DNA of 64,000 nucleotides from positions 1,240,001-1,304,000 of the forward strand of contig CP121470.1 of NCBI GenBank assembly GCA_030919125.1, written 5' to 3'. Below the pieces are notes generated by a model. The model made no database searches. It saw nothing but the letters and a program-made list of their open reading frames with translations, and was not told the DNA's origin. The DNA is from Methanoregula sp. SKADARSKE-2. Lineage in GTDB: Archaea > Halobacteriota > Methanomicrobia > Methanomicrobiales > Methanospirillaceae. Shown here piece by piece: positions 53,766 through 63,456 of this stretch (positions are counted from its first letter, which is position 1; every line of letters begins with the position of its first letter). The translations under genes were made by a program, and so were the position numbers.

Positions 53766-54083
53766 ATGAGCGGAGAGATCTTTCAGGCACAAGTCATCAG
53801 GAATTTCTTTGATACCATTACCGGTACCGATCGCAACATGACCCGGATATTCATGTGCGTGATGAGCCTTGCAAAACTCCGTATGGAACCTCCGGAGAAG
53901 ATGGCGGCACTCGTCGACCAGCTGCGGAAGAGCAAGATCCAGAAGGAATTGTCAATCGATATCCTTGATTACATGTGCGATGCGGCAAATTCCCTGGAGA
54001 TAACATCGGCCAAGACTGCATTCGGGGTTCAGGATATCGGGTCGGTCCAGGACTTCACCGGAATCAGCATGGACAGTCTCTGA
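53766..54083 (+). CDS. Small conserved-looking protein with strong expression signals, hypothetical
   Basis: A 105-residue, all-helical-looking soluble protein (QAQVIRNFFDTITGTDRNMT, RIFMCVMSLAKLRMEPPEKM, QKELSIDILDYMCDAANSLE). No family recognised. The signals are unusually good: a clear TATA box, AAAGGAGGTG at 53751-53760 with a 5-base spacing to ATG. It is monocistronic. Expression is therefore expected to be high; the role is unknown. Confidence 0.7.
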   Translation: MSGEIFQAQVIRNFFDTITGTDRNMTRIFMCVMSLAKLRMEPPEKMAALVDQLRKSKIQKELSIDILDYMCDAANSLEITSAKTAFGVQDIGSVQDFTGISMDSL

Positions 54084-54504
54084 TCCTGTAACCCTTTTTT
54101 GGTCGTATCGACCCTGTTTTCCAATTTTACCTCATTTTTCATGGTGAGTATCTCACTCGGCTGTTTTGAACATCTCCCGTATCCGATCTCGTAAATATCC
54201 AGGGATTCAGGGCTTGGATCGTACTGGATTTGAAGACGTGGGGGCGTTCAGAATTCTCCCCCCGGAACCCCCAGATGAGGACCGATTGAACTGGCCGCAC
54301 GAGAGGTAAATCGGTTTCCTGCTGTCTTTTGCTCATGGATCCTCCGACCCCCAACAGACGATCACGGAAGACCGGTTTTCCCAAACACAGAGATCCATCT
54401 GGTGAAAAACCCATTAATGCCGGCAGATACCCGCGCAATAACTTCCTCACCTCTCAAGCCCCTCCTGACAAGGACCTGGCTGGACAGGAGTATCCTATCT
54501 GGCA
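54084..54504. other. Intergenic stretch between convergent genes
   Basis: After the small gene, CCTTTTTTGG (about 54092-54101) and GTTTTCCAATTTT could be terminators. A minus-strand frame of 103 codons at 54139-54450 has no ribosome-binding site and unconvincing composition. Nothing else recognised. Confidence 0.4.
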
Positions 54505-55860
54505 CTAAATTGTTACGTGTTTCCAGGTGCCATGCCGGAACATCAGGGTAAGGAAGAACGCCTGGAGGATGATGCCGGTTATTACGGCAAGCCAGATGCC
54601 ATCGATCCCGAGCCCGAAGAGGTGCGGCAGGATGAGCGCGAGCGGGATCTGGATGAGAACCATCGACAGGAGCGTTGCGTACATCGGCTTCTTTGTGTCG
54701 CCAGCACCGTTGAGTGCGAACGAGAGGATCATACTTATTGCCATGATGAGATAGAACGGGACAACCGTGTGGAAGTAGTCCGCACCTACCGCTTCGCTCA
54801 TCCCGCTCGGGTCGAAGAACCACAGGATCTGTTCTGCGAAGAAGTAGTAGATCAGGGAGACTACAATCATAATCGTGCCATAGAAGACGAGCGCCAGTTT
54901 GACCCCCTCCTCCGCGCGTTCCGGTTTTTTTGCCCCCAGGTTCTGCCCGACTATCACTGCGGTAGCAGTAGCGATGGCAAAGCCGGGCATGAGAGCGATG
55001 AGCTCAAGCCTGTCCGCAATCCCGTACCCGCAGATTGCCGCAGTGCCATACTCCGCGACGAGCGCCATCATCGCCAGATAGGTTGTACTCCGCAAGCCTG
55101 ACTGGATTGAGTTGGGGATCGCTACTGCGAGGATCCTCTTGATAAGGTCGATATCACAGCTCCACGTAAGGGGAAGTCCGATATGCGTGGAATACCGGAG
55201 CAGGAGAACGAGGCCGATTACCAGCCCGGTCCCCCGGGACAGGATCGTTGCACATGCAGATCCTGCTACCCCGAATGCAGGGATTATCCCCCCATACCCG
55301 AAGATGAAGAGGGGGTTTAAGATGATATTGACGATATTGACACCAACCATCAGGAGCATGGGTGTCATGGAATTGCCGCATGACTGGAATGATGTGGTGA
55401 CAACCCAGAGCTCGATCATGGTAAAGACACCCAGCAGGAGCACGGTGAGATATGCAGCACCATCGGTTGCAACGATATCGTTTGCCCCGAGGGCCAGGAG
55501 AAGCGGCTTGGAGAAAAGTATACCAGAGATGGAAAGGATCAGCGAGAATCCAAGACCTATGTAAAGGGAATGCTTTACGATCTGCCCTATCCGATCACGT
55601 TCCTGCGCGCCATAATGCCGCGATATAAATGCCGTTGTGGCGGTGACAAGGCCGATTACAAACGTAGCAAGGAGGAAGATTATCGAGGTGCTCATCGCGA
55701 CGCCGGCAATTGTATCCGGGCCGAGTCTTCCGACAAAGTACAGGTCAACAACCTCAAGCACGCTCTGGAGGAGATTGGCTGCGATCATGGGCAGGGAGAT
55801 GGTAATAAGACTCCGGACAAGGTGCCCTTCGGTCAGGTAATTAGGATTTTCCACGATCAT
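54505..55860 (-). CDS. MATE family multidrug/organic cation exporter
   Basis: The 451-residue protein has the twelve-helix, two-repeat MATE layout. Family text includes LITISLPMIAANLLQSVLEV and LYFVGRLGPDTIAGVAMST in the first half, and IPNSIQSGLRSTTYLAMMAL and AVIVGQNLGAKKPERAEEGV in the second. It exports small molecules using an ion gradient; substrate is unknown. Monocistronic. Confidence 0.92.
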   Translation of the reverse strand: MIVENPNYLTEGHLVRSLITISLPMIAANLLQSVLEVVDLYFVGRLGPDTIAGVAMSTSIIFLLATFVIGLVTATTAFISRHYGAQERDRIGQIVKHSLYIGLGFSLILSISGILFSKPLLLALGANDIVATDGAAYLTVLLLGVFTMIELWVVTTSFQSCGNSMTPMLLMVGVNIVNIILNPLFIFGYGGIIPAFGVAGSACATILSRGTGLVIGLVLLLRYSTHIGLPLTWSCDIDLIKRILAVAIPNSIQSGLRSTTYLAMMALVAEYGTAAICGYGIADRLELIALMPGFAIATATAVIVGQNLGAKKPERAEEGVKLALVFYGTIMIVVSLIYYFFAEQILWFFDPSGMSEAVGADYFHTVVPFYLIMAISMILSFALNGAGDTKKPMYATLLSMVLIQIPLALILPHLFGLGIDGIWLAVITGIILQAFFLTLMFRHGTWKHVTI

Positions 55861-55945
55861 TCCGGTATTTAATCAAGAGTTTCTCATTTTTAAGCATCGG
55901 TTCTGGGCACACGGATTCCCTTTTCCGGCAATAAAAAAATGGATC

Positions 55946-56419
55946 TTATTCGATGCCGAGGACTTTTTTATACCCGGCGAGGACACGGGCGATAAATTTC
56001 TGGTGTTCGTCCAAGGGCAGTTCATCGTCAGGTGAACCAATGAACGCTGCCGTATAGAGGAGAATGAGTGCATTATCCAGTTCGAGAGTCGCCGGATCTT
56101 CTGTTTCCTCTTTCGGGAGGTTAATTGCGATATAGTGGCGTTCCGCGTCAGAAAAAGTAACCGAGAGATCCGCGACAACCTGAGAATTATCGAGATCCTG
56201 CGCATGTGCTTTGACAATGATGAGTGCCTTTTTCAGCGCACCCTGTCCGCCATCGTCCGTTATGCCGGAGATTGCGTGCGTGCACTCGCGAACCGCGTTT
56301 GCATAAAGCCCGAACCTGAAAGCAAGGAAGGCCGATGCCATCTCATGGGCCGTCGCTTCCGGTAGCCGAAAGAAAGCAGGTCTCATCCGTTCAATATAGT
56401 CGTTAAGAAACTGTTCCAT
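55946..56419 (-). CDS. Hypothetical helical protein
   Basis: A 157-residue soluble protein of helices (QFLNDYIERMRPAFFRLPEA, HEMASAFLAFRFGLYANAVR, LELDNALILLYTAAFIGSPD). No family recognised; the helical repeats resemble TPR-like or four-helix folds only loosely. GAGGTCAGACCC precedes ATG 56419. It diverges from the phosphoesterase gene. Confidence 0.6.
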   Translation of the reverse strand: MEQFLNDYIERMRPAFFRLPEATAHEMASAFLAFRFGLYANAVRECTHAISGITDDGGQGALKKALIIVKAHAQDLDNSQVVADLSVTFSDAERHYIAINLPKEETEDPATLELDNALILLYTAAFIGSPDDELPLDEHQKFIARVLAGYKKVLGIE

Positions 56420-56569
56420 GGGTCTGACCTCAACCGTTTAATCGAATCTTCCGGAAGTAGGTGGAATTTCCTGATGTTTCAACGTATCCTTCACCGCATT
56501 GTTCGATCATAGATCCAGCACTATCAGTTGTTTATATTGCAGTGAAGCACCTATAATCGATCTACCTCT

Positions 56570-57328
56570 ATGGGTGCAGTAATCTTTTCTGACGTTCATG
56601 CCGATTCCGCAGCTGTTGAAGCGTTTGCTTCCTGCATCGGAACCTCACTGTTCCGCAATGAGTTCGGGCCGATAGATTCCCTTGTCAACCTTGGAGATCT
56701 CGTCCATCGCGGGGACCGGCCGAAAGAGACGCTTGAGAAGATCCATACTCTCTCCAGCAGGTATCGCCTTGTTTCAGTTATGGGGAACCATGATCACGCC
56801 TACCTCCATGGGATCGTTGTCAGTGGCAGCGACTCTTCGAGCGCGTACCGGCACGAGCAGCTGAGGGACTCACCTCTCCTCTCCATTTTTGACGGGATGC
56901 CGATGGAATACGTCGATGACGGGATGCTCTTTGTTCACGGGGGCCCGCTCGAACTTGGTAACCAGACCCTCCGGTTAAAATGCTGGCAGCGGCTCTCTCA
57001 TGAGGCCGGCGATTTTTTCACCGGCTACCATTATACCGCGCAGATGGCTTTCGATGCACTGGGCGCCCGGGGACTGACGCATATGTGTTGCGGGCACCAG
57101 CACCAGCATATCTGTTGCCAGAAAACGTCGGAAGGAATTATCCAGAAGAACCTGGAATTCCGGAGACTTGAGGGACGACAGGGGAATCATGATTCCTGTA
57201 TCGAGTATGCGCAGATTTCGCTCAATTTCCCCTCTCTCCTTCGGATCGGGGGATGCCACGGACCCGAACCGGAATTTGCTTACACAGATTTTTCCACGTT
57301 CTCATTTATCCGGATTCGCACAAACTAA
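56570..57328 (+). CDS. Metallophosphoesterase (calcineurin-like)
   Basis: The 252-residue protein has all metal-site motifs in order: FSDVHAD, NLGDLVHRGDRP, VMGNHDHAYLH, FVHGGPLE and CCGHQHQHIC. The end GGCHGPEPEFAYTDFSTFSF is typical of this archaeal/bacterial subgroup of DNA- or nucleotide-directed phosphoesterases. The substrate is unknown. Monocistronic. Confidence 0.88.
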   Translation: MGAVIFSDVHADSAAVEAFASCIGTSLFRNEFGPIDSLVNLGDLVHRGDRPKETLEKIHTLSSRYRLVSVMGNHDHAYLHGIVVSGSDSSSAYRHEQLRDSPLLSIFDGMPMEYVDDGMLFVHGGPLELGNQTLRLKCWQRLSHEAGDFFTGYHYTAQMAFDALGARGLTHMCCGHQHQHICCQKTSEGIIQKNLEFRRLEGRQGNHDSCIEYAQISLNFPSLLRIGGCHGPEPEFAYTDFSTFSFIRIRTN

Positions 57329-57466
57329 AAAATCTCTGTATCTTTTAACCGGCCACTTTATCCTTGGCGTGCTCGCCTTGGTTTATGCTGGTCTCGCTGG
57401 TTTTATATAAAGTCAGACCGGTATTTTGGCAAAGTTCCCAGAACGTGTATAACCGGTGACCACAAG

Positions 57467-57724
57467 GTGGTATTATGCCTCGTGCTGGCGAGGGACCTTC
57501 CATCCATTGATCCTGAGGTGTATGAGGCGCCGCTCACGCTGAAGCGCGGGAATATGACGTTCTCGGATGTCATTGCCCAGATACTCCAGGACCGCTATGG
57601 GCGGCCTGATGGCTTTCCTTCAGATCCAAAGGACCTCGAGGACTTCGTGGAGATCCATCCGGATAATTCCACAACGAACCGGATTTTATCGGGAAACCCG
57701 TCAGGAAGCGGTGTCGGGCTATGA
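57467..57724 (+). CDS. VapB/DUF217-like antitoxin relic
   Basis: The core IDPEVYEAPLTLKRGNMTF followed by SDVIAQILQDRYGRP resembles the DUF217/VapB antitoxin pattern (D.EVYE.L..LKRGxMSFSDVI). The N-terminus from GTG 57467 (MVLCLVLARDL) is unlike the usual beta strand, and no PIN-domain toxin follows, so the gene may be decayed. The last codons overlap a 34-codon ORF. Confidence 0.4.
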   Translation: MVLCLVLARDLPSIDPEVYEAPLTLKRGNMTFSDVIAQILQDRYGRPDGFPSDPKDLEDFVEIHPDNSTTNRILSGNPSGSGVGL

Positions 57725-57825
57725 AAAAGACGCTTACCGATGATCTCAACCAAGAAGAGATGAACGGGATCATTGAAAATCCTGATGAAATGTTTGACCG
57801 TGAAGACGAAAATGTCCCGTACTGA
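57721..57825 (+). CDS. 34-residue acidic ORF coupled to the VapB-like gene
   Basis: ATG 57721 overlaps the upstream stop (ATGA) and encodes MKKTLTDDLNQEEMNGIIEN plus PDEMFDREDENVPY. It is highly acidic. It could be a real small partner or the relic of a larger gene. No family recognised. Confidence 0.35.
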   Translation: MKKTLTDDLNQEEMNGIIENPDEMFDREDENVPY

Positions 57826-57840
57826 TGCCAGTGTTTTCGT

Positions 57841-59139
57841 CTAACTGTCATCCACCACGATGAGATCCTCAGTCTGAAGTTGCACGTTCTCCCCTCCAAT
57901 AATCTCTATTTTTTTCCTGAGTTCTTCTGTCTGGGCAGGAATCTTCTCCGCTGTTTTTTCTTTCCACTGGGCAAGCTCTTCCCGTGCCCGCTCCTCTTTT
58001 GCAAGCATGGCTAAAAGTTGGGTTTTTTCCCGGCCGAGCGAGTTCATACGGAGGAGAAGGGGGTGCGATCCATACGCGAGTTCCTGAATCTGGTACGCTT
58101 CTTCGAGTGCTTTTACCCGGTCACATGCTTCGGCAATCTCCTCCATGAACCGGGGGATGTCAGAAAAGATCGATCGCTCCTCTTTATTCTTGAGCTGAAC
58201 TTCGTTTGCTTCGATCATCCGGATCGTAATGGGAACCGCTCCAGAGATTGAAGTGGTCAGATAACCGGGATCCGGGATAGCATGATCTGAAAGGAGCTCC
58301 ATCGTTTTTCGCAGCGCGGAAACTTCCGATGGGTGATGCTGTTTGACCGCCATCTTCTCCGCTTTTCCAAATACGTGCGAGGCGGTCATGGACAGGGACG
58401 CATAATGGCGCGTTGCTTCATCCCGCGCTTTTTCGGTTGCTTCGAGACCTGCGCGCATTTCCTCATGCTCTCTCCCTCGCTCATCCCTTGCAAGGTTCGT
58501 AAGTTCCTCCTCAATTGTTTTGATCCTCGCCTGGATTTCTTCGATCCGGGTCCTTATTCGATCCTCTTTTCCTGCAGTTTTGCCAAAATCAACCCGGATG
58601 TCGTGAAGTCCCTGATAGAGTTCTTTTGCGGCGCTGAGTTGTTCTCTCTCTTTCCGGTACCTCCCCAGAGAACCGGTGATCCCATTGAGTTCCCTTCCGA
58701 TAGCATCAATCCTGGTCTTCACCTCTTTCATCTCCTCCGGGAATACAATCTGGAGGTACCGTCCCTGGCCTCGGGTGCTGTTGAGACAACCTTTCACGCA
58801 CTCCACCGCTGTGGAATAAAAATCCTCGACGTCATCAGGATGTTCTTTTGAGAGAGAGACGGTCATTGCCCGGACAAAGAGGGGAAGGGAATTCTTTGCT
58901 ATGCTTTTGAGTTTTGGATGGAGTGCAGGTTCCTGTTCGGCTCCTGCTATCCCGTTCACGATATGCTGGAGTTGTGCCTGGGCGTTCCGGATTTTCTGCA
59001 GAGGCTCCCGGGATTCCGACAAAAGTTTATCCCGCGCTCTGCTCTCCCGTTCTTCTATCCAGCCGGGAAGTGCATCTAACCTGATCGTCACTTTTTCCGG
59101 CACTTTTGGCGAGAGGATCTTTTTGATAAATTCGTACAT
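57841..59139 (-). CDS. Coiled-coil protein, hypothetical
   Basis: From ATG 59139 (MYEFIKKILSPKVPEKVTIR) the 432-residue product is Glu/Lys/Arg-rich with long coiled coils at about 150-250 (IRTRIEEIQARIKTIEEEL, NLARDERGREHEEMRAGLEA) and 320-425 (AKEERAREELAQWKEKTAEK). No membrane segment. The family is not recognised; the layout is SMC- or DUF-like filament proteins without an ATPase head. Confidence 0.65.
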   Translation of the reverse strand: MYEFIKKILSPKVPEKVTIRLDALPGWIEERESRARDKLLSESREPLQKIRNAQAQLQHIVNGIAGAEQEPALHPKLKSIAKNSLPLFVRAMTVSLSKEHPDDVEDFYSTAVECVKGCLNSTRGQGRYLQIVFPEEMKEVKTRIDAIGRELNGITGSLGRYRKEREQLSAAKELYQGLHDIRVDFGKTAGKEDRIRTRIEEIQARIKTIEEELTNLARDERGREHEEMRAGLEATEKARDEATRHYASLSMTASHVFGKAEKMAVKQHHPSEVSALRKTMELLSDHAIPDPGYLTTSISGAVPITIRMIEANEVQLKNKEERSIFSDIPRFMEEIAEACDRVKALEEAYQIQELAYGSHPLLLRMNSLGREKTQLLAMLAKEERAREELAQWKEKTAEKIPAQTEELRKKIEIIGGENVQLQTEDLIVVDDS

Positions 59140-59199
59140 TGTTTCTCCCTTGATCCCAAAACACAACTACAATTCATTACCAGAAAACCCATATCTGCT

Positions 59200-59706
59200 T
59201 TAGTCGTCGCCTGCAATCTGAAGAAGCCTTCCAACCCCGTTTAACTCGTCAATTACCTCGACAACTTCATCGGGAATGAGGCTTTTCCAGGGTTTATTGC
59301 AAAGCATCCGCCTTCGGATTTCCGTACCGCTATGAGTTTCCCGTTCGTACATTGCAGGAGACTGCACCGTTACTCCGCTCTCCCGGAAGAGCTGGACTAC
59401 AAGCGGGTTTGAAGAATAGCAGAGATCGAACGGGGGCGTCATTGATCTGACGTGGGCAACCCAGAGGGCATTTCTCTTGATATCCTCGATAGGGATAACG
59501 TAAAACGGGCGGTCAAGGGACGATAGCGCCCGGGTGATCATAAGTACCCTCTCACCAGCGGTGAAGGGGTTATCGATCAGGTGTGAGAACTGGGCACTCC
59601 CGATACCGATGACAATCTCGTCGACTCCTTTTGCTATGTGTTCCAGAACCGACTGATGACCGTTATGGTATGGCTGAAACCTCCCGATGTAGAACCCTCG
59701 TTTCAC
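59200..59706 (-). CDS. nadM: Nicotinamide-nucleotide adenylyltransferase (archaeal)
   Basis: A 168-residue enzyme that joins NMN and ATP into NAD+. [20 protein letters not shown] holds the nucleotidyltransferase HxGH-type motif, [20 protein letters not shown] the NMN site, and [14 protein letters not shown] the ISxT-type end. I start at GTG 59706, which overlaps the stop of the larB-like gene (GTGA); the longer frame upstream is antisense-like text. Confidence 0.93.
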   Translation of the reverse strand: MKRGFYIGRFQPYHNGHQSVLEHIAKGVDEIVIGIGSAQFSHLIDNPFTAGERVLMITRALSSLDRPFYVIPIEDIKRNALWVAHVRSMTPPFDLCYSSNPLVVQLFRESGVTVQSPAMYERETHSGTEIRRRMLCNKPWKSLIPDEVVEVIDELNGVGRLLQIAGDD

Positions 59707-60032
59707 AGTTTTGCTCCTTGGTCTGCGATGCGGGGGGCAAATGCCCCGGCCGTAAAACCCGCAACGATATTCACAACCGCAATCGAGCATGACGGGAGCA
59801 TGCTCGCAAGAGCAGCACGGCCTTCTTCCATGTACCCGTACCCCATGCCTACCGGTACTCCGATAACCGGTTTATCCACCAGCCCAGCTACGACTGCGGG
59901 GAGCGTCCCTTCGCGTCCCGCAGAGACAACAAATGCATCTGCCCCATCGATCTCCTTTTCAGCATCGTCGAGAGAAATTTCACCTTTTTTATAGCGCGCG
60001 AGAACATTGTGCAGGGAAAAGTTCGGTGGCAT
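59703..60032 (-). CDS. Internally shortened LarB/PurE-related protein
   Basis: The 109-residue product has the N-terminus of LarB-type proteins ([20 protein letters not shown]) joined directly to the C-terminal PurE-like part ([40 protein letters not shown] and [18 protein letters not shown]). Normal LarB, which carboxylates the pyridinium ring for nickel-pincer cofactor, is about 250 residues; about 140 central residues are missing. It may be a pseudogene by in-frame deletion, an artefact or a minimal variant. It is coupled to nadM, which handles the same nicotinate dinucleotide pathway. Confidence 0.75.
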   Translation of the reverse strand: MPPNFSLHNVLARYKKGEISLDDAEKEIDGADAFVVSAGREGTLPAVVAGLVDKPVIGVPVGMGYGYMEEGRAALASMLPSCSIAVVNIVAGFTAGAFAPRIADQGAKL

Positions 60033-60083
60033 AATGGTAATAATACAGATATGGGACTGAGTATAATAAGTTAGTTCATTCCT

Positions 60084-60398
60084 ATGGATTACCTGGTTTA
60101 TATCGCGATGTTCGGTGCTGCAGCTACGCTTTTCCTCTGGCTGCGCGATGCGCGGGTTTTTTTCCGGACTGGTCTTCCCGGGTACCTCAAGGCAGCATAC
60201 TGGGGAGTTATCTATAGCGCACTTGCAACGCTTGGGATTTTCTTTGCAAGGTTTGCCCTTGACCTGCTGGGACTTGGCCTTGTTCTTGCAGCCCTGTATC
60301 TCCAGGGAAGGATCGTACGGGAAAAGATCTGGGGGGATGAAGGCACCCTCCAGCGCTTCCTCGGGAGCGTTCCGCGGCGAACGGCGAATAAGAGATAA
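60084..60398 (+). CDS. Small three-helix membrane protein, hypothetical
   Basis: A 104-residue membrane protein ([58 protein letters not shown]) with a basic cytoplasmic tail. No family recognised. It lies 36 bases ahead of hisS on the same strand; the two may share a transcript. Confidence 0.65.
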   Translation: MDYLVYIAMFGAAATLFLWLRDARVFFRTGLPGYLKAAYWGVIYSALATLGIFFARFALDLLGLGLVLAALYLQGRIVREKIWGDEGTLQRFLGSVPRRTANKR

Positions 60399-60434
60399 CT
60401 GAATACTCCAAAATAGATATCAGGGATTTTTTAA

Positions 60435-61667
60435 ATGCTCCAGAAACCGAGAGGAACGCGGGACTTTTTACCGGACGAGATGGAAGCGCGGCGCGCGGTA
60501 GAATGGCGCCTGAGGGAGGTTGCGCGGCGGTGGGGGTACCGCGAAGTGTGCACACCTGAGTTTGAAGATCTCGATCTCTTCACGATGCGATCCGGAGACG
60601 GAATCATCGAGGAGATGTACGTTTTCGAGGACAAGGGTGGACGCAAGCTGGCTCTCCGCCCGGAGATAACTGCGGCAGTTATCCGGATGTACATCAATGA
60701 GGCAAGTGTGGCGCCAAAACCGATACGGTGGTGCTATTTTGCCGACTGTTTCCGGTACGAACGCCCCCAGAAGGGAAGGTATCGCCAGTTCTGGCAGTTC
60801 GGTATGGAACTCATCGGGGCTGACACTGCTCTTGCCGATGCGGAGGCAATAACTCTTGCATCGAAGATGCTGGATGCAACCGGTGTTACGTATGATCTCA
60901 AGGTTGGACATCTCTCGTTCATGAAGTCCCTCCTGAAAGAGATCGAACCCAGATTCCAGCGCAGGATTATGGCCCATCTCGACAAGAAGGATCTCGAAGG
61001 CCTCGCATGCACTCTCGAATCGGTGTCCAAGCCCGGGCTTGGCGAATCATTGCGCGCTCTCGTGGAGTGCCGTGATCTTCAGGATGCATTCGAGATTGCC
61101 GGAATCGTTCCGGAAAGGGATCGGATCGAACGGATGGTCGGGATTCTTGATGCATCCGAAGTGAAATATACCCTGAACTTCGGGATAGCGCGCGGACTCG
61201 ACTACTATACCGGGATGGTTTTTGAGGGGTTTGCCCAGAACCTCGGGGCAGAGAATCAGATCCTCGGGGGCGGGGCATACCGCCTTGCACACCTCTTGGG
61301 CGGGGAGGACACGCCATCCTGTGGGTTTGCGATTGGTTTCGATCGGGTGATGGTCTCGCTCGGTGAATCAATCCAGAGGAAAGATACTGTTGTGGGGGTC
61401 GTATGCACAGCGGAGGGGAGAAGACGCGCGCTCGAGGTTGCCATGGCATTCCGGCATGCTGGATTGCGGACCGAGATGGATCTCATGGAACGCGGGCTCG
61501 GTGCCCAGATCTCCCACGCTTCGAAGACGGCTGCATTTGTGATTGTTATTGGAGCCCGCGAAGCGGAATCCGGACTTGTGACCCTCAAAAATCTCCAGAC
61601 CGGGGAGCAGAAAACAACGGATCTTGCTTCGGCACTCGTTGAGGTGGAAGCGTATGGTGCTCGCTGA
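60435..61667 (+). CDS. hisS: Histidyl-tRNA synthetase
   Basis: A 410-residue class II synthetase that charges tRNA-His. It starts MLQKPRGTRDFLPDEMEARR. Motif 1/2 text is LALRPEITAAVIRMYINE and FRYERPQKGRYRQFWQFGME; His-specific motifs are ARGLDYYTGMVFEGF and LGGGGAYRLAHLLGGEDTPS. The anticodon domain ends EVEAYGAR. The end overlaps top6B by 14 bases. Confidence 0.96.
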   Translation: MLQKPRGTRDFLPDEMEARRAVEWRLREVARRWGYREVCTPEFEDLDLFTMRSGDGIIEEMYVFEDKGGRKLALRPEITAAVIRMYINEASVAPKPIRWCYFADCFRYERPQKGRYRQFWQFGMELIGADTALADAEAITLASKMLDATGVTYDLKVGHLSFMKSLLKEIEPRFQRRIMAHLDKKDLEGLACTLESVSKPGLGESLRALVECRDLQDAFEIAGIVPERDRIERMVGILDASEVKYTLNFGIARGLDYYTGMVFEGFAQNLGAENQILGGGAYRLAHLLGGEDTPSCGFAIGFDRVMVSLGESIQRKDTVVGVVCTAEGRRRALEVAMAFRHAGLRTEMDLMERGLGAQISHASKTAAFVIVIGAREAESGLVTLKNLQTGEQKTTDLASALVEVEAYGAR

Positions 61668-63456
61668 CGAGCTTGCAAAACAGCAGCGCAGCATCAGCGT
61701 AGCAGAATTTTTTGAGAAGAATAAGCACCTCCTCGGTTTTGACTCCCCCACGCGCGGCGTTATTACCACCATCAAGGAAGCCGTTGACAACGCCCTCGAT
61801 GCCTGTGAAGAAGCACGAGTCCTCCCCGATATTTTCATCAGCATCAAAAAAACCGCAAATGATATCTTCCGGATAATTGTCGAGGACAACGGGCCGGGAA
61901 TCGTACCCGCGCAGATACCGTTTGTCTTTGGGAAACTCCTCTACGGTTCCCGGTTCCACCAGATCCGGCAGACGCGCGGCCAGCAGGGGATTGGGATATC
62001 AGCTGCTGTCCTCTATGCCCAGCTGACGAGCGGCGTTCCCACAATCGTCATCTCCCGGACCGGGCCCAAGGAGTCTGCCCACCGGTTCGAGATCCAGATC
62101 CAGATCGAGACGAACGAACCGGATATTCTCAAGAGTGAAGCGATCGAGTGGGACCGGATTCACGGCACCCGTGTCCAGATCGAATTTAAGAGCACGATGG
62201 CGGCCCGGAAGAAGCTGATCGAGTATCTCCGGTATACTTCAATTGTCAATCCTCACGCGCGCTTCCGGGTGGAACTGGACGACGAGGCCTTCACTTTTGA
62301 ACGGGTGAGTCAGGAAGTGATCGCTTGCCCGGTTGCCATCCAGCCTCATCCCCATGGGATTGAATTCGGCCAGCTCAAGCGGATGGCACAGGGGGGCAGC
62401 GAGAGACTTCTGGATTTTCTGGTCAACGGGTTCAGCAGGGTGGGTAAAAAGTCCGCGCAGGAGATCTGCGACCGGGCCGGCCTCGAACCAACAATAAAGA
62501 CTGACAGTCTCGATACCGACAAGCTCAAGACATTGCTTGCCGCGATGCAGGCTGCTGCTGTTCCAGCCCCCCCCTCCTCCCAGTGTCTCTCCCCCATCGG
62601 TGAGGAGCTGATCCGGCGAGGGCTTGACAAGGAGTTCCAGATGGACTTTGTGGCCGCGCGGACCCGAGCAAGTTCTGTCTTTTCGGGCCATTCGTTCATG
62701 GTCGAGGCAGCCATCGGTTATGGAGGAAAACTAACAGCGGATGGCAATGCGATCCTTCTCCGTTTTGCCAATCGCGTCCCCCTCATGTACCAGCAGGGTG
62801 CCTGCGCGATCACTGACTGCGTCTCGCGGGTGAACTGGAAATCGTATAACATCTCCCAGCAGGGACTTCCGACAGGTCCAATCCTCATTCTTGTCCATGT
62901 GGCTTCGACAAATGTTCCCTTCACAAGCGAGAGCAAAGATGCGATTGCGAGTATTCCTGAGATTGAAAAAGAGGTCGTCCTTGCTCTTCAGGATCTCGGG
63001 CGCGATCTCAAACTCTTCGTCTCCCACCGGGACAAGAACAAGCTCGCGGAGGACCGGGCCCGCGCGGTCTGCGCGATCATTCCTGAGATTGCTGAGAAGG
63101 TAAGCGAGATTGTAGAAAAACCCATTGTTGATACATCGCCGATTGAAGGCAAACTTATGCGCAAACTCATCGTCAAGAAGTCAACCCGGGCCGGGAAGGT
63201 CACTATCGAGCTTGCCAACTATAGTGGGTTCGATGGCGAGATCTCCGTGTACGAGATTTCTGCTGACAGTGCATCCGATTCTACTCCCAGGGTCGACTTT
63301 GTGAGTGAGATGGACGGCCAGTTCACGAAGGTCTGGAAGATACTTGCCCCTTCCAGGGAGGTATCCCGTATCTCGTATTCCGGAAAAGGCGGTGGGATCC
63401 TCGAGATCCGGGGAATAGACGACGCGAAGAAGATGGTGGTGGATCTCGATGTCTAG
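61654..63456 (+). CDS. top6B: DNA topoisomerase VI subunit B
   Basis: The 600-residue ATPase subunit of the archaeal type IIB topoisomerase. GHKL motifs are in order: KEAVDNALDACEEARV (N box), IVEDNGPGIVPAQI and GQQGIGISAAVLY. The transducer part holds the switch Lys region. ATG 61654 follows GAGGTGG; the longer frame from 61624 would run deep into hisS. It overlaps top6A, so both subunits are made together. Confidence 0.96.
   Translation: MVLADELAKQQRSISVAEFFEKNKHLLGFDSPTRGVITTIKEAVDNALDACEEARVLPDIFISIKKTANDIFRIIVEDNGPGIVPAQIPFVFGKLLYGSRFHQIRQTRGQQGIGISAAVLYAQLTSGVPTIVISRTGPKESAHRFEIQIQIETNEPDILKSEAIEWDRIHGTRVQIEFKSTMAARKKLIEYLRYTSIVNPHARFRVELDDEAFTFERVSQEVIACPVAIQPHPHGIEFGQLKRMAQGGSERLLDFLVNGFSRVGKKSAQEICDRAGLEPTIKTDSLDTDKLKTLLAAMQAAAVPAPPSSQCLSPIGEELIRRGLDKEFQMDFVAARTRASSVFSGHSFMVEAAIGYGGKLTADGNAILLRFANRVPLMYQQGACAITDCVSRVNWKSYNISQQGLPTGPILILVHVASTNVPFTSESKDAIASIPEIEKEVVLALQDLGRDLKLFVSHRDKNKLAEDRARAVCAIIPEIAEKVSEIVEKPIVDTSPIEGKLMRKLIVKKSTRAGKVTIELANYSGFDGEISVYEISADSASDSTPRVDFVSEMDGQFTKVWKILAPSREVSRISYSGKGGGILEIRGIDDAKKMVVDLDV

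Noticed and set aside
54239..54262. GTTCAGAATTCTC resembling the IS5 element end region at 8206-8218
   Set aside because: Only 13 bases match, containing an EcoRI-like palindrome; no other element sequence is near.
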